DNA of 64,000 nt from Paenibacillus contaminans (GTDB lineage Bacteria; Bacillota; Bacilli; Paenibacillales; NBRC-103111), in NCBI RefSeq assembly GCF_003285015.1, contig NZ_QMFB01000014.1, positions 158,002 through 222,001 of the forward strand. The letters are read 5' to 3'. The notes under the pieces were generated by a model that worked only from the letters and a program-made list of their open reading frames with translations, did not search any database and was not told where the DNA came from. This document shows positions 24,673 through 34,202 of this stretch, one piece after another. The position numbers were made by a program, and so were the translations under genes. The number at the start of each line of letters is the position of its first letter. Within the stretch, counting starts at the first letter, position 1.

Positions 24673-24754
24673 CCTGACAAGTATGAGGATCATGGATGGT
24701 TTACATGTCAGAGGTCCGAAATTGAAACGTGAAAAAACGGAAGGAAGGATACCC

Positions 24755-25495
24755 ATGCGAGTATCGTTGTTTATTACTTGTCTAGCCGACCAGCTGTATC
24801 CGGAGGTTGGTGAAAGCGTCGTCAGGCTGCTTCACCGCTACGGGTGCGAGGTCGATTTTCCGGAGGTGCAAACCTGCTGCGGCCAGCCGGCCTTCAACAG
24901 CGGCTACCAGGATGAAGCCCGCGAAGTGGCGCGGAATCTCGTTCGCGCGTTCGAGCACAGCGACTACGTCGTGACGCCGTCCGGTTCCTGCTCCGGCATG
25001 GTCCATCACTACTATCCGTACTTGTTCCAAGATGAGCCGGAATGGAAAGACAAAGCTGACAAGCTTGTCGCCAAAACGTACGAGTTTTCCCAATTTCTCG
25101 TGAAGGTGCTCGGCGTCAGCGATCTGGGGGCGTATTTTCCGGAAAAAGTAACCTACCATCCTTCGTGCCACGCCATGAGACTGGTCGGCATTAAGGAAGA
25201 ACCGCAAGCGCTGCTAAGTAACGTTCAAGGAATGGAGTTCATCGATCTTCCGCGCAAGGAAGACTGCTGCGGCTTCGGAGGCACGTTCGCGGTCAAAATG
25301 GCCGACATGTCGCAGGCAATGGTTTGCGAGAAGGCGGCTAACGTATGCGCGACGAATGCGAACGTGCTCGTCGGTACGGATATGGGCTGTCTCATGAATA
25401 TCGGGGGACGGCTTAATAAAGAAGGCAAGCCGATTCGCGTTTTGCATATTTCGCAGCTGCTGGAGGAAGGAGTGAATAACGGTGAGCGCAAGTAA
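24755..25495 (+). CDS. lutA: Lactate utilisation Fe-S protein LutA
   Basis: One of three subunits of the LutABC L-lactate oxidation system. Two CCG-type cluster motifs are present: the first half has QTCCGQPAFNSGY, the second KEDCCGFGGTF, with SGSCSGMVHHYYP and YHPSCHAMR as further Cys motifs. The 246-residue length is normal. The ATG at 24755 follows GGAAGGAT. The stop lies 14 bp inside lutB, so the two are translated together. Confidence 0.93.
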   Translation: MRVSLFITCLADQLYPEVGESVVRLLHRYGCEVDFPEVQTCCGQPAFNSGYQDEAREVARNLVRAFEHSDYVVTPSGSCSGMVHHYYPYLFQDEPEWKDKADKLVAKTYEFSQFLVKVLGVSDLGAYFPEKVTYHPSCHAMRLVGIKEEPQALLSNVQGMEFIDLPRKEDCCGFGGTFAVKMADMSQAMVCEKAANVCATNANVLVGTDMGCLMNIGGRLNKEGKPIRVLHISQLLEEGVNNGERK

Positions 25496-27041
25496 TGTAC
25501 ATGCGGGTCACGATCCGGAGCTGGATCTGATCGGTACGGGGTTGAAAAAAAGAACGGAGAAGGCGCTTGCCGACGAATTTTTGCGGAAAGCGGTCGCCTT
25601 TACGACGGATAAGCTGCGTACGGGAAAACTCGCGGCGACGGACGATTTCGGCAATTGGGAAGATTGGCGGGAACGTGCCAAAGCGATACGCGAGCATACG
25701 ATCAGCCACCTTGATTATTATTTGACGCAATTTACCGATAATGTCTCCAAAAACGGCGGGAACGTTTATTTTTGCAATACGGCTTCGGATGCCGTCAAGC
25801 AGTTCATCGACATCGCCCGCAAGCATGATGCGAAGCTCGTCGCGAAAGGCAAATCGATGGTGTCGGAGGAAATGCATCTGAACCATCATCTGGAGCAGAT
25901 CGGAATCGAAGCGATCGAGACCGATCTCGGCGAATATATTTTGCAGCTGGCGAAGGAAACGCCTTCCCACTTGATCATTCCGGCGATTCATAAAAACAAG
26001 CAGCAAATCGCCGATATTTTTTCCGAGGAATCGGGTACGCAGCTGCCTCCCGAGACGAAGCCGCTCGCCAATTTCGCCAAGCAAAAGCTGCGCAATTACT
26101 TTTTGGAAGCGGACATCGGTCTTACGGGCTGCAACTTCGGGGTTGCCGAATCGGGATCGATTACGCTCGTCTCGAACGAAGGCAACGGGCGTATGGTGTC
26201 TACGCTGCCGAAGGTCCACGTTGTCGTTATGGGGATGGAGCGGCTTATTCCGACCTTCGAGGACCTCGAGGTCGTGCTTAATATGCTGGCTCGCAGCGCG
26301 ACCGGCCAGAAGCTGACCACGTACACGTCGATGATTACGGGCCCCAAACGTCCGGAGGATCTTGACGGGCCTGAGGAGCTGCATGTCATCGTGCTCGATA
26401 ACGGCCGTTCGGCGCAGCTTGGCGATCCGATCTTTCAAGAGGTGCTGCACTGCATTCGCTGCGCGGCCTGCTTGAACGTTTGTCCGGTGTACCGCCATGT
26501 CGGCGGACATACTTACGGCGCCGTCTACAGCGGCCCGATCGGCGCGGTGCTGACGCCGCTTCTGATGCAGGATATGAAGGAAGCGGGGGCGCTTGCGAAT
26601 GCGTCGAGCTTGTGCGGAGCTTGTTACGAGGCATGCCCGGTCAAAATACCGCTGCATGACATGCTCGTTCACCTGCGCCACCGCAAAGTCAAAATGAAGC
26701 TGACTCCGATGCTCGAACGTCTCGCGTTCCGCTCGTTCCAGACGATGTTCGGCAACGTGACGGTTTACAAAATGGCGACGAAATCGGCCTACTATTTGCA
26801 GAAGCCGTTCGTTCGCAACGGCAATATCCAGAAAGGGCCGGGACCGATGGCCGGCTGGACCGATTCGCGGTATTTCCCGATGAAGCCGAAGCAGTCCTTC
26901 CGCGACAAGTGGGCGGCGCTGCAGGAGGAGCTGAAGAACCGTCCGGCTGCCGTCAGCGGCAATAAAAACACGGACGATGCAAACGGCGCACGTTCCGGGG
27001 GCAATGCGAAAACAAACGGCAAGGGAGGCGGCGGGCGATAA
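25482..27041 (+). CDS. lutB: Lactate utilisation ferredoxin-like protein LutB
   Basis: The iron-sulfur subunit of LutABC, 519 residues. The N-terminal 300 residues are the LUD domain (GCNFGVAESGSI). Two ferredoxin-type [4Fe-4S] motifs follow: CIRCAACLNVCP near 325 and CGACYEACP near 375. The C-terminal 40 residues are a low-complexity Asn/Gly/Lys tail. GTG start at 25482; the stop shares one base with the lutC ATG. Confidence 0.93.
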   Translation: MSASNVHAGHDPELDLIGTGLKKRTEKALADEFLRKAVAFTTDKLRTGKLAATDDFGNWEDWRERAKAIREHTISHLDYYLTQFTDNVSKNGGNVYFCNTASDAVKQFIDIARKHDAKLVAKGKSMVSEEMHLNHHLEQIGIEAIETDLGEYILQLAKETPSHLIIPAIHKNKQQIADIFSEESGTQLPPETKPLANFAKQKLRNYFLEADIGLTGCNFGVAESGSITLVSNEGNGRMVSTLPKVHVVVMGMERLIPTFEDLEVVLNMLARSATGQKLTTYTSMITGPKRPEDLDGPEELHVIVLDNGRSAQLGDPIFQEVLHCIRCAACLNVCPVYRHVGGHTYGAVYSGPIGAVLTPLLMQDMKEAGALANASSLCGACYEACPVKIPLHDMLVHLRHRKVKMKLTPMLERLAFRSFQTMFGNVTVYKMATKSAYYLQKPFVRNGNIQKGPGPMAGWTDSRYFPMKPKQSFRDKWAALQEELKNRPAAVSGNKNTDDANGARSGGNAKTNGKGGGGR

Positions 27042-27826
27042 TGGCGGAGCAAAAGCAAGGACTCATTCAAGGTCGCGAAGCGTTCATGCAAAATATTGCA
27101 AAGCGGCTCGGCCGGCCTTCGCCGCTTACGAAAGCGCCGGATCATCCGTATCGCGGCGCACCGGATTTCTATAAGGCGGTGCAGCTGTCGACGGAGGAGA
27201 AGGTCGACCTGTTCTGCCGTACATGGACGGGACTGACGGGCAAGGTGCTGATCGTCAAGGAAGCGGAAGCGGAGCAAGCGATCGCGGCATATGCGCGCGA
27301 GGTGACCGCGGAGCTCGAGGCGAGCCGCGTCGCGATCTGGGAGCATGAGCGGCTTAACGCGCTCGGGCTCGCGGAGCGCTTGCGCGAGGGCGGCACCGCC
27401 GTCGTTCCATGGCGCGAAGACGCCGCGGAACCGAACGGCGCAGCCGCCCCGGCAGGGGCCGCCGGCTCGCGCTGGAGCGGGCGCAGCGCATTGCTGCGCG
27501 CCGCGGAGCGATGCGAGCTCGGCATCGTGTGGCCGGACTACGCGATCGCCAACACGAGCACGCTCGTGCTTCTCGCACGCGGCGGCAAAGGCCGCTCGGT
27601 CAGCTTGCTGCCCGGCGCGCTGCTCGGCATTTTTCATGCGGACCAGCTGGTCACGCGGATGGGCGAGGCGTTCGCCGGCATCAAGCAGGATTATCCCGAG
27701 GCGGTCGATTTGCCATCCTCGATCAACCTGATAACCGGTCCGAGCCGCAGCGCCGATATCGAGAACGATTTGACGATCGGCATTCACGGCCCCGGCAAAG
27801 TGTATGCGGTTATTATCGTTCCATAA
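27041..27826 (+). CDS. lutC: Lactate utilisation protein LutC
   Basis: The third LutABC subunit, 261 residues, LUD domain. Motifs include VWPDYAIANTSTLVLLA, then GRSVSLLPG and the C-terminal SRSADIENDLTIGIHGPG, which is characteristic of LutC. A region of Ala/Gly/Arg-rich, very GC-rich sequence (about residues 125-150) is an insertion relative to the compact family fold. It is followed at once by a terminator, which closes the operon. Confidence 0.93.
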   Translation: MAEQKQGLIQGREAFMQNIAKRLGRPSPLTKAPDHPYRGAPDFYKAVQLSTEEKVDLFCRTWTGLTGKVLIVKEAEAEQAIAAYAREVTAELEASRVAIWEHERLNALGLAERLREGGTAVVPWREDAAEPNGAAAPAGAAGSRWSGRSALLRAAERCELGIVWPDYAIANTSTLVLLARGGKGRSVSLLPGALLGIFHADQLVTRMGEAFAGIKQDYPEAVDLPSSINLITGPSRSADIENDLTIGIHGPGKVYAVIIVP

Positions 27827-27848
27827 GCGGATCTTTCCGGAAATATGA

Positions 27849-27876
27849 ACAGTCGGCCTTCGTGCCGGCTGTTTTT
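27849..27876 (+). terminator. Terminator after lutABC
   Basis: AACAGTCGGC pairs with GCCGGCTGTT around a short loop, followed by TTTTTCTTT. Confidence 0.85.
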
Positions 27877-27955
27877 CTTTGGTTTAAAAGAGAAGAGGAA
27901 CTGAAACGGGTACGGCGAAGTAATATCAACATCGATTACCGAGAGAGGAGCTGCT

Positions 27956-29098
27956 ATGATTCGATTGTGTTTATGTAAGCAGCAGAAAAAAGTTTATCCG
28001 GCGTCGACTGTTCCGTCTCCCGGAAACCCCGCCCGCAATAAAGGCTGGGGCGGCGGTTTATGTCTAGCCTTCGCCGTTGCTGTATGGATAACGGGCTGCT
28101 CAACTTCGACGGGCGGCGGCAAGCCGGATGGGGATAAGCCGTCCGTTGCCGGCGTCCAAGAGAACGCGGGCGCTCCCATGCCTACCGCCGCACCTTCCGC
28201 ATCGCCTCCAGCCGCATCGCCATCATCGCCCGGCAGTCCCGCAGCCGGCTTGGTTAAACCGCTTGGCGCGGCCGGCGAGCTTGCTTCCTATTACGATCGG
28301 CATCTTGCCGTCAAGGATGGCGTGTTATACGGCTGGACGACGGGCAGCGCCAAGCCGCAGCGCTTGCTCGAAAACGTCCTGCAAGCCGGAGTCGGGGATA
28401 CGGCAAGCTACGCGCTTTTAACGGATGGACGATTGGCCGTTTGGGAGGAGGATCCGGCGAAGGCAGCCGTGTTCGTTGACGGGATCGTCAGCTTCTCCGC
28501 AGGCAAAACAGGCGTACTTGCGATCAAAAAGGACGGAACGCTGCTGCATTTTGCTTCCCGCGATAAGCCTGGTACCAAGATTGCTAAGGACGTCGTTTTT
28601 TCGAGCGTGGGAGACGGGACGGATTATTACATTACCGGGACGGGCGAGCTTTTCGCCAAAGGGTTGGCTCACCGCGGACAATATGGCGACGGCCGCCTGG
28701 AAAGCACGGATGAATTCATTCAAGTAGCCGGCGAAGCGGTTCAAGTGAGAGGACATACCGGCCACGCCGTCATGCTCCAGAAGAACGGCGATGTACAAGG
28801 AACGGGCGGCAATATTTACGGGCCTCTCGGCAAGCACGGGCTGGGCGATAAAGCGACGACATGGGGGATCATTTTTACCGGCGCGACTATGATTGCTACC
28901 GGTTCCTCGCACTCCGCCGCGCTGAAGGAAGATGGGACGTTATGGATTTGGGGAGCCAACGAGGGAACGGAGCCCCGTCAAGTTTTGGAGCAAGTCACTA
29001 CTGTTGCCGCAGGTAAAGACGTAACGCTTGCCAAGACGAAAGACGGAAGCGTATGGTTCTGGCGAACGGGCGAAAAGCCGGACAAAGTACTGGAATAG
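27956..29098 (+). CDS. RCC1-like repeat lipoprotein
   Basis: A 380-residue exported lipoprotein. A signal peptide with a long N-region ends in the lipobox WITGC near residue 48. A Pro/Ser/Ala-rich linker follows to about 95. The rest is made of RCC1-type blades (GVLAIKKDGTL, SHSAALKEDGTLWIWGAN, TLAKTKDGSVWFW), which should fold as a beta-propeller. Such surface propellers usually bind proteins or glycans; no catalytic motif is visible. The next gene starts 24 bp downstream. Confidence 0.8.
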   Translation: MIRLCLCKQQKKVYPASTVPSPGNPARNKGWGGGLCLAFAVAVWITGCSTSTGGGKPDGDKPSVAGVQENAGAPMPTAAPSASPPAASPSSPGSPAAGLVKPLGAAGELASYYDRHLAVKDGVLYGWTTGSAKPQRLLENVLQAGVGDTASYALLTDGRLAVWEEDPAKAAVFVDGIVSFSAGKTGVLAIKKDGTLLHFASRDKPGTKIAKDVVFSSVGDGTDYYITGTGELFAKGLAHRGQYGDGRLESTDEFIQVAGEAVQVRGHTGHAVMLQKNGDVQGTGGNIYGPLGKHGLGDKATTWGIIFTGATMIATGSSHSAALKEDGTLWIWGANEGTEPRQVLEQVTTVAAGKDVTLAKTKDGSVWFWRTGEKPDKVLE

Positions 29099-29121
29099 GC
29101 AATGAAAGCGGGCATGATCAG

Positions 29122-29694
29122 ATGAAACCGACCGCACTATATCACTATTACGAACATTCGCAGGGGCCTTTCCGGAATTTATCCGACTTGCCGATGAAAG
29201 AGGCGCAGGAGGTTCAGCGGCAGCTGAAGGAGGCCGGTAAAGGCTTCGCCAGCAAACGGTCGGACGACTATATGAGCATTAGACGGGAGCTTGAGGACAA
29301 AGCGAGGCGAATGTTTATTGCAAAAGGCGGGACGCCGCTTAGAAGCCGTCCGCATTATTTAACGCTGGGGGAGACGCCGTGGCTGCAGGAATGGTATAGG
29401 GATGCACGAAAAATCGAACTCCCGATCGAGGATTTCAATCCGCAAATCATCAGCTTTACGTATGGCGATCTTTTTCCGACGATGCGATATGGTGACGACA
29501 AGCCTTATCGGAAGCAAGTATTTACCTTGCATGAAATATTCAGCATCATCGACGAATTCGGGCTGCCTCAGGAGTGGAATCGTGACGGACTGCACGGACC
29601 CGAACGGTACATCGAAGCGCAGGTTTGGGACGACGAGCCTTTGCTTCCATACATCCACAAGCTGAACGAAAAAAGCGGCAAGGAGATAAAATGA
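29122..29694 (+). CDS. Hypothetical protein
   Basis: 190 residues, no family recognised. It is rich in charged and aromatic residues (YHYYEHSQGPFRNLSDLP at the start; ISFTYGDLFPTM and EYIEAQVWDDEPLLPYI later), lacks a signal or membrane segment, and looks like a soluble protein. I use ATG 29122, which begins MKPTALYHY; the longer frame to 29053 overlaps the RCC1-like gene. It may be co-transcribed with that gene and with the HD gene downstream. Confidence 0.65.
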   Translation: MKPTALYHYYEHSQGPFRNLSDLPMKEAQEVQRQLKEAGKGFASKRSDDYMSIRRELEDKARRMFIAKGGTPLRSRPHYLTLGETPWLQEWYRDARKIELPIEDFNPQIISFTYGDLFPTMRYGDDKPYRKQVFTLHEIFSIIDEFGLPQEWNRDGLHGPERYIEAQVWDDEPLLPYIHKLNEKSGKEIK

Positions 29695-29763
29695 ATCGAG
29701 CAAGGGAATCGAGCCTATTCATTGGTTAATCGTACATTGAAAAAGCAAAGTGAGGGATGAGAC

Positions 29764-30411
29764 TTGAACCGTTCGGCAATCATTGCGGGTGCAGAAAAAT
29801 TTGCCCGGAACGAACTGGCCGCAGATTCCAGCGGACATGACTGGTGGCACGTATACCGCGTCACGAAATTGGCGCACAAGCTGGCCGCTTTGGAGAACGC
29901 AGACGTTTTTATTTGCACCGCAGCCGCCTTGCTTCACGACGTCGCGGACGAAAAGCTGAATCCGTCGAAGGAAGCGGGAATCGCCAAAATTGACGGGTGG
30001 CTGAAGGAAAACCGGGCGGATGAGGACGACGCAGCTCACATTGTCGAAATCATCTCGACGATGTCTTATGGAGACAGCGCAGGCAGGCGAATGAGCACGC
30101 TTGAGGGCCAAATCGTCCAGGATGCCGACAGACTGGACGCCCTGGGCGCGATCGGAATTGCGAGAACGTTCGCTTTTTCCGGCTGGAAAGGGCAGCTCAT
30201 GCACGATCCCGGGCTGCCGCCGCGCGAAAATATGACGAAGGAAGAATACCGCAGCGGGAAAAGCACGGCCGTTAATCATTTTTACGAAAAGCTGTTCCGG
30301 CTTAAGGAGTTGATGAACACCGCGGCAGCGCGGCAAATGGCGGAGGAAAGGCACCGGTTCATGGAAGATTATTTGAACCAGTTTTATGAAGAATGGGATC
30401 CGTCCGACTAG
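29764..30411 (+). CDS. HD-domain phosphohydrolase (YpgQ/YedJ-like)
   Basis: A 215-residue HD-superfamily hydrolase. Metal ligands follow the pattern H (GHDWWHVYRV), HD (LLHDVADEKL) and D (QDADRLDALGAIGI), with the family-typical insert and AFSGWKGQLMHDP. Proteins of this group hydrolyse nucleoside triphosphates or phosphoramidate-type substrates; the real substrate is unknown. The TTG at 29764 follows GTGAGGGA. The 260 bp to the next gene hold no support for anything else. Confidence 0.85.
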   Translation: MNRSAIIAGAEKFARNELAADSSGHDWWHVYRVTKLAHKLAALENADVFICTAAALLHDVADEKLNPSKEAGIAKIDGWLKENRADEDDAAHIVEIISTMSYGDSAGRRMSTLEGQIVQDADRLDALGAIGIARTFAFSGWKGQLMHDPGLPPRENMTKEEYRSGKSTAVNHFYEKLFRLKELMNTAAARQMAEERHRFMEDYLNQFYEEWDPSD

Positions 30412-30672
30412 AAAAAATTCCGCGCCGCAGTCACTCCCGTCGTAAGAGCTTTGCCGAAAGTTCCCGCCGGTTCCTTATCGCTCCGCACGCAGCTCCCGGC
30501 ACTGTGTTTCGCTGGTTGATGGGGGCCGATCGGTCGCATGTTTGGAACACTCACGCCCTCGCTTCCTCGGAAAGTGGTATCCTCCGCTTCCATTTTCCTG
30601 TGTCGGATGGCTGAGTTATCGTCGTCGCTGCGAGCGAATGGGGCCGCGCAAATCAAACCGTAGCCCGATCCG

Positions 30673-33600
30673 CTATTCCATCAGCAGTAACTCGCGTATT
30701 TCTTGCTCCGTCAACGCCGATAACGCTTCTTCGCCAGGCGTGATGACGGCATCGATCATATCCTTCTTCCGCTGCTGCAGCTCGATCACTTTTTCTTCGA
30801 TGGTGCCGTGGCTGACAAGCCGGATGACCTGAACGACGTTTTTCTGGCCGATCCGGTGTGCGCGGTCCGCAGCCTGCTGCTCGACGGCCGGGTTCCACCA
30901 AAGGTCGTAGAGGACGACCGTATCCGCCCCCGTCAGATTGAGGCCGGTACCGCCTGCGCGCATCGAGATGAGAAAAATTTCGCGTTCCCCGTCGTTATAA
31001 CGCTGGCAAAGCTCGACCCGTTGGCTGGAAGGCGTGGACCCGTCCAAATAAAAGAAAGGGATGCCCCGATCCGCCAGCTCGCGGCGAATAATCCCGAGCA
31101 TTTCCGTGAATTGGGAAAAAATGAGCATGCGCTTGCCCGAGTCCATACATTCTTCCACAATTTCAAGCAGCTGCTCGAGCTTGCCGGAACCGCCGTCGTA
31201 GTTTTCCACGAAGAGGGAAGGGTGGCAGCAAATTTGCCGCAGCCGGGTTAAGCCGGCCAAGATTTTGATTCGGCTTTTTTGGAAGCCCTCCGCCTCCAGC
31301 TGCTTCGCGGTTTCCTTCTGCAGCTTGGCCAAATAGACGGCATAAAGCTGTTTTTGCTCTTTGGTCAGCTCCGACGTTTGCAGCGATTCGATTTTATCCG
31401 GGAGCTCCGACAGTACGTCTTTCTTCATACGGCGCAAAATGAACGGCCGTACCCGTTTCGCTATTTCTTCGCGGGTGAGATTGGCGAATGCTCTTTTGCT
31501 GTCGAACAACTCGGGGAAGACGACGTCGAATATCGACCACAGCTCCTCCAGCGAGTTTTCCATCGGCGTTCCGGTCAGCGCGAAACGCTGGGCCGCCATG
31601 ATGGACTTTACCGCCTGTGCCGTTTGCGTGGCGTGGTTTTTGAACGCTTGCGCTTCATCCAAAATAAGCAGCCGAAATTCGCGTCCCTCATACAGCTCCG
31701 TGTCTCTCCGCAGCAGCGGGTAGGAGGTGACCAGTACGTCGATATTCGCTAAGGCGTTCAGCACGTCCTCCCGCTCTTGCTTGTCGCCTACGGCGAGCGC
31801 CGTCCGCAGGCCGGGAGCGAAACGCTTCAGCTCATTCCGCCAATTGTACGTCAGCGATGCCGGAGCGACAATCAGCACGGGAGTTCCGGCAACGGCGGTG
31901 CGCTCTTCGTGCGCGGACAACATAAGAGCGATGCTTTGCAGCGTTTTGCCTAGGCCCATATCGTCTGCGAGAATGCCGCCGAACCGGTAGAGGCTGAGCG
32001 TCCGCATCCATTGATACCCGTATTTTTGATAGTCGCGGAGAATCGGGTTGAGCTGCTCGGGTACGGCGTACTCCAGGTTGTCCGGGTTGCGCAGGTTGTC
32101 GAGAAGCTCGCGCAGCGGCTTGCCGATCTTGATTTTGTGAGACTCGGAGCCGGGCTCGAGCAGGTAAAGCCCCCGGACGAGCGGCAATGCCAGCTTCCCG
32201 TCTTGGATATCCGATTTGCGAAAGCCCGTTTGTTTCATAAATCCGGCGATATTTTTAAAGCCTTCCTCCTCCAGCGAAACAAAAGCGCCGTCAGGCAAAC
32301 GATGGTATCTCCGCTTCTCCACAAGACTCCGCAATATTTGGCGGATCAGCTTCTGGCCGATTCCGTCCATATCGAAACGCACCTCAAGCCATTCCGTCCG
32401 CTCATCGACATTTACCGTTACTTTGGGCTGAGTCAGAGAGAGCTTCATCCCTTTAACGGCGGCTGTCGCATATACTTCGACAAGACGCTCAAGCGCAGGC
32501 AGCAGCTCATATAAGAAACGGTAAACCTCGTCCTCGCCGTCAATCGCGTAATGATCGTCCAGCAGCTCCAGCGCGGCTTGCTCGAGCAAATCCATGATCC
32601 GGCTTTCGCGTTCGGTATCGCGTGCGAGAATGAGGTCGGTGCGATCTGGTCTCCCTGTCTCCGGACTGAACGGATCGAAGACGATTTCGCCATAGGCGAA
32701 CGTGAGCTTAACGATCAGACGATCGTCATCGCGGTCGAGATACAGCTTGGCACGCAAAGGCGCCGTTACGATTTGTCCGGCGATATCCTTGGCGATCGCT
32801 ACGCTGCCGATTTGCTTGAGGCCGGGAATGACGCGCTGCATGAACGATTCGATCTCCGATTCGGAAATAAGAAGGAGCTTGCGGTCCGCGTGCCTGAACA
32901 TTTCCTTCATCTCCGCGAGCCTGCGCTGCTGCGCCCCCTTCATCCGGTAAAGCACGCCTTCGGCCACGGTGCATCCGTAGCTTTCCAGCACCGTTACGTC
33001 TTCCATGCCGTACATGTCCAATTGAAACGTATCCCAGGCCGGTTTGCTCAGCTGAAAGCTGATCGGCGGCTGTCCTTCCCTCAATTCCAGCCGGTCGCTG
33101 ATTCGACCGCCATGCTCGAACCGCGCCGTAACGGTTGCGAGCTTATCCTGCAGACGCTCCCAGGTCGCCGGCGGGATGAACAGCGTCCGTCCTTCGGCAG
33201 GCGCATAATCGCTTATATAGACGCTTTTGCTTAATGCGCTTCGATAGATGTATTCATTCCTGATCGTTTCGATCAGCTCGCGGATGACCGCCATATCTTG
33301 TTCCTTGAAGGCGTGTACTAGCGGATCGTACGTAAAATGCTTCGAAAACTCGAAAGCCGTTCCCCGCTCGACGCTTTCGAGGAACTGTTTAAGCTTCTGG
33401 ACGACATAGGGGCGCTTCGGCCCGATTTTCATCTCGAGCGTCATCATGCTTTTGCGCGGCGAGGCGGTTGTGACGCCGAAAATAAACTCCGCTTGCAAGG
33501 TTTGCCGCCGCTCCGGCAAATAGGTGTTCGCCCGTGCAGCCGGTGCGGATTTCGTGAACAAGGCGATCATATTGCGCGTGAGCAGGGTATCGCGGCCGGA

Positions 33601-33978
33601 AACGGCGGAATTTTGCGTTTGCCCGGTCCATGAAGAGGAGGCGGCCTCCGACGAATGCGGCTGCGGCGATGCTGACGGTTTGCTAACGGGTACGTAATCG
33701 CGGATTTGAAACAGAACGGCCGCGACATGTTTGCAGTATACGTAATAGCTGCCGAAGGCGGGGCATGTACAGCCCGCTTTTGCCACGGCGTTTTTATCGA
33801 AAATCACATAAACGTTATATCGATCATCGCCTGAAACGACTGCGTCAAAGCGGTTTTTGTCAGGGTCGAACGACAGCTCGGTCACCCGGCGGGAGAAATA
33901 ATCGTTTTCGCCTCGCTGATAGGCGCTGCCGCCGCACAACCGTTTGATCTCTTTGTTCGAAAGCGTATTGTAATTCAT
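30673..33978 (-). CDS. SWIM-finger SNF2/Rad54-family helicase
   Basis: A 1101-residue DNA-dependent ATPase. A SWIM zinc finger lies near residues 70-84 (Cys70, Cys72, Cys82, His84). The bacterial SNF2 associated domain fills about 200-620. The SNF2 ATPase has DDMGLGKT (motif I) near 675, LILDEAQAFKN (DEAQ box) near 770, LTGTPMENSLEELWSIFD (motif III), then the C-terminal helicase lobe with LIFSQFTEMLGI, FYLDGST, GGTGLNL and DRAHRIGQ (motifs IV to VI). It would translocate on DNA and remodel bound proteins. AAGGAG lies 7 bp before the ATG. Confidence 0.93.
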   Translation of the reverse strand: MNYNTLSNKEIKRLCGGSAYQRGENDYFSRRVTELSFDPDKNRFDAVVSGDDRYNVYVIFDKNAVAKAGCTCPAFGSYYVYCKHVAAVLFQIRDYVPVSKPSASPQPHSSEAASSSWTGQTQNSAVSGRDTLLTRNMIALFTKSAPAARANTYLPERRQTLQAEFIFGVTTASPRKSMMTLEMKIGPKRPYVVQKLKQFLESVERGTAFEFSKHFTYDPLVHAFKEQDMAVIRELIETIRNEYIYRSALSKSVYISDYAPAEGRTLFIPPATWERLQDKLATVTARFEHGGRISDRLELREGQPPISFQLSKPAWDTFQLDMYGMEDVTVLESYGCTVAEGVLYRMKGAQQRRLAEMKEMFRHADRKLLLISESEIESFMQRVIPGLKQIGSVAIAKDIAGQIVTAPLRAKLYLDRDDDRLIVKLTFAYGEIVFDPFSPETGRPDRTDLILARDTERESRIMDLLEQAALELLDDHYAIDGEDEVYRFLYELLPALERLVEVYATAAVKGMKLSLTQPKVTVNVDERTEWLEVRFDMDGIGQKLIRQILRSLVEKRRYHRLPDGAFVSLEEEGFKNIAGFMKQTGFRKSDIQDGKLALPLVRGLYLLEPGSESHKIKIGKPLRELLDNLRNPDNLEYAVPEQLNPILRDYQKYGYQWMRTLSLYRFGGILADDMGLGKTLQSIALMLSAHEERTAVAGTPVLIVAPASLTYNWRNELKRFAPGLRTALAVGDKQEREDVLNALANIDVLVTSYPLLRRDTELYEGREFRLLILDEAQAFKNHATQTAQAVKSIMAAQRFALTGTPMENSLEELWSIFDVVFPELFDSKRAFANLTREEIAKRVRPFILRRMKKDVLSELPDKIESLQTSELTKEQKQLYAVYLAKLQKETAKQLEAEGFQKSRIKILAGLTRLRQICCHPSLFVENYDGGSGKLEQLLEIVEECMDSGKRMLIFSQFTEMLGIIRRELADRGIPFFYLDGSTPSSQRVELCQRYNDGEREIFLISMRAGGTGLNLTGADTVVLYDLWWNPAVEQQAADRAHRIGQKNVVQVIRLVSHGTIEEKVIELQQRKKDMIDAVITPGEEALSALTEQEIRELLLME

Positions 33979-34157
33979 AGAAAGCTCCTTTGATCTTTGC
34001 CGTGCGTGAAGCTTATCGCAGCATGTCTTATGTGAATCTATTATACCATATTAATGGCGGACATACGTTCGTGTGCAGACGAAAACATGCCGATTCAGCC
34101 GGACAGCTTTTTCCTTAAACTTCGTTGTATTTTGGGATGAGACGTTATGCTGACAAA

Positions 34158-34196
34158 AGAAAAACCGCCTGTCCCAACAGTAAAGGGAGGCGGTTC
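34158..34196 (-). terminator. Terminator of the AI-2E-family gene
   Basis: On the minus strand AACCGCCT pairs with AGGCGGTT, followed by TTTTCTTTTG. Confidence 0.8.
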
Positions 34197-34202
34197 TTGG
34201 GG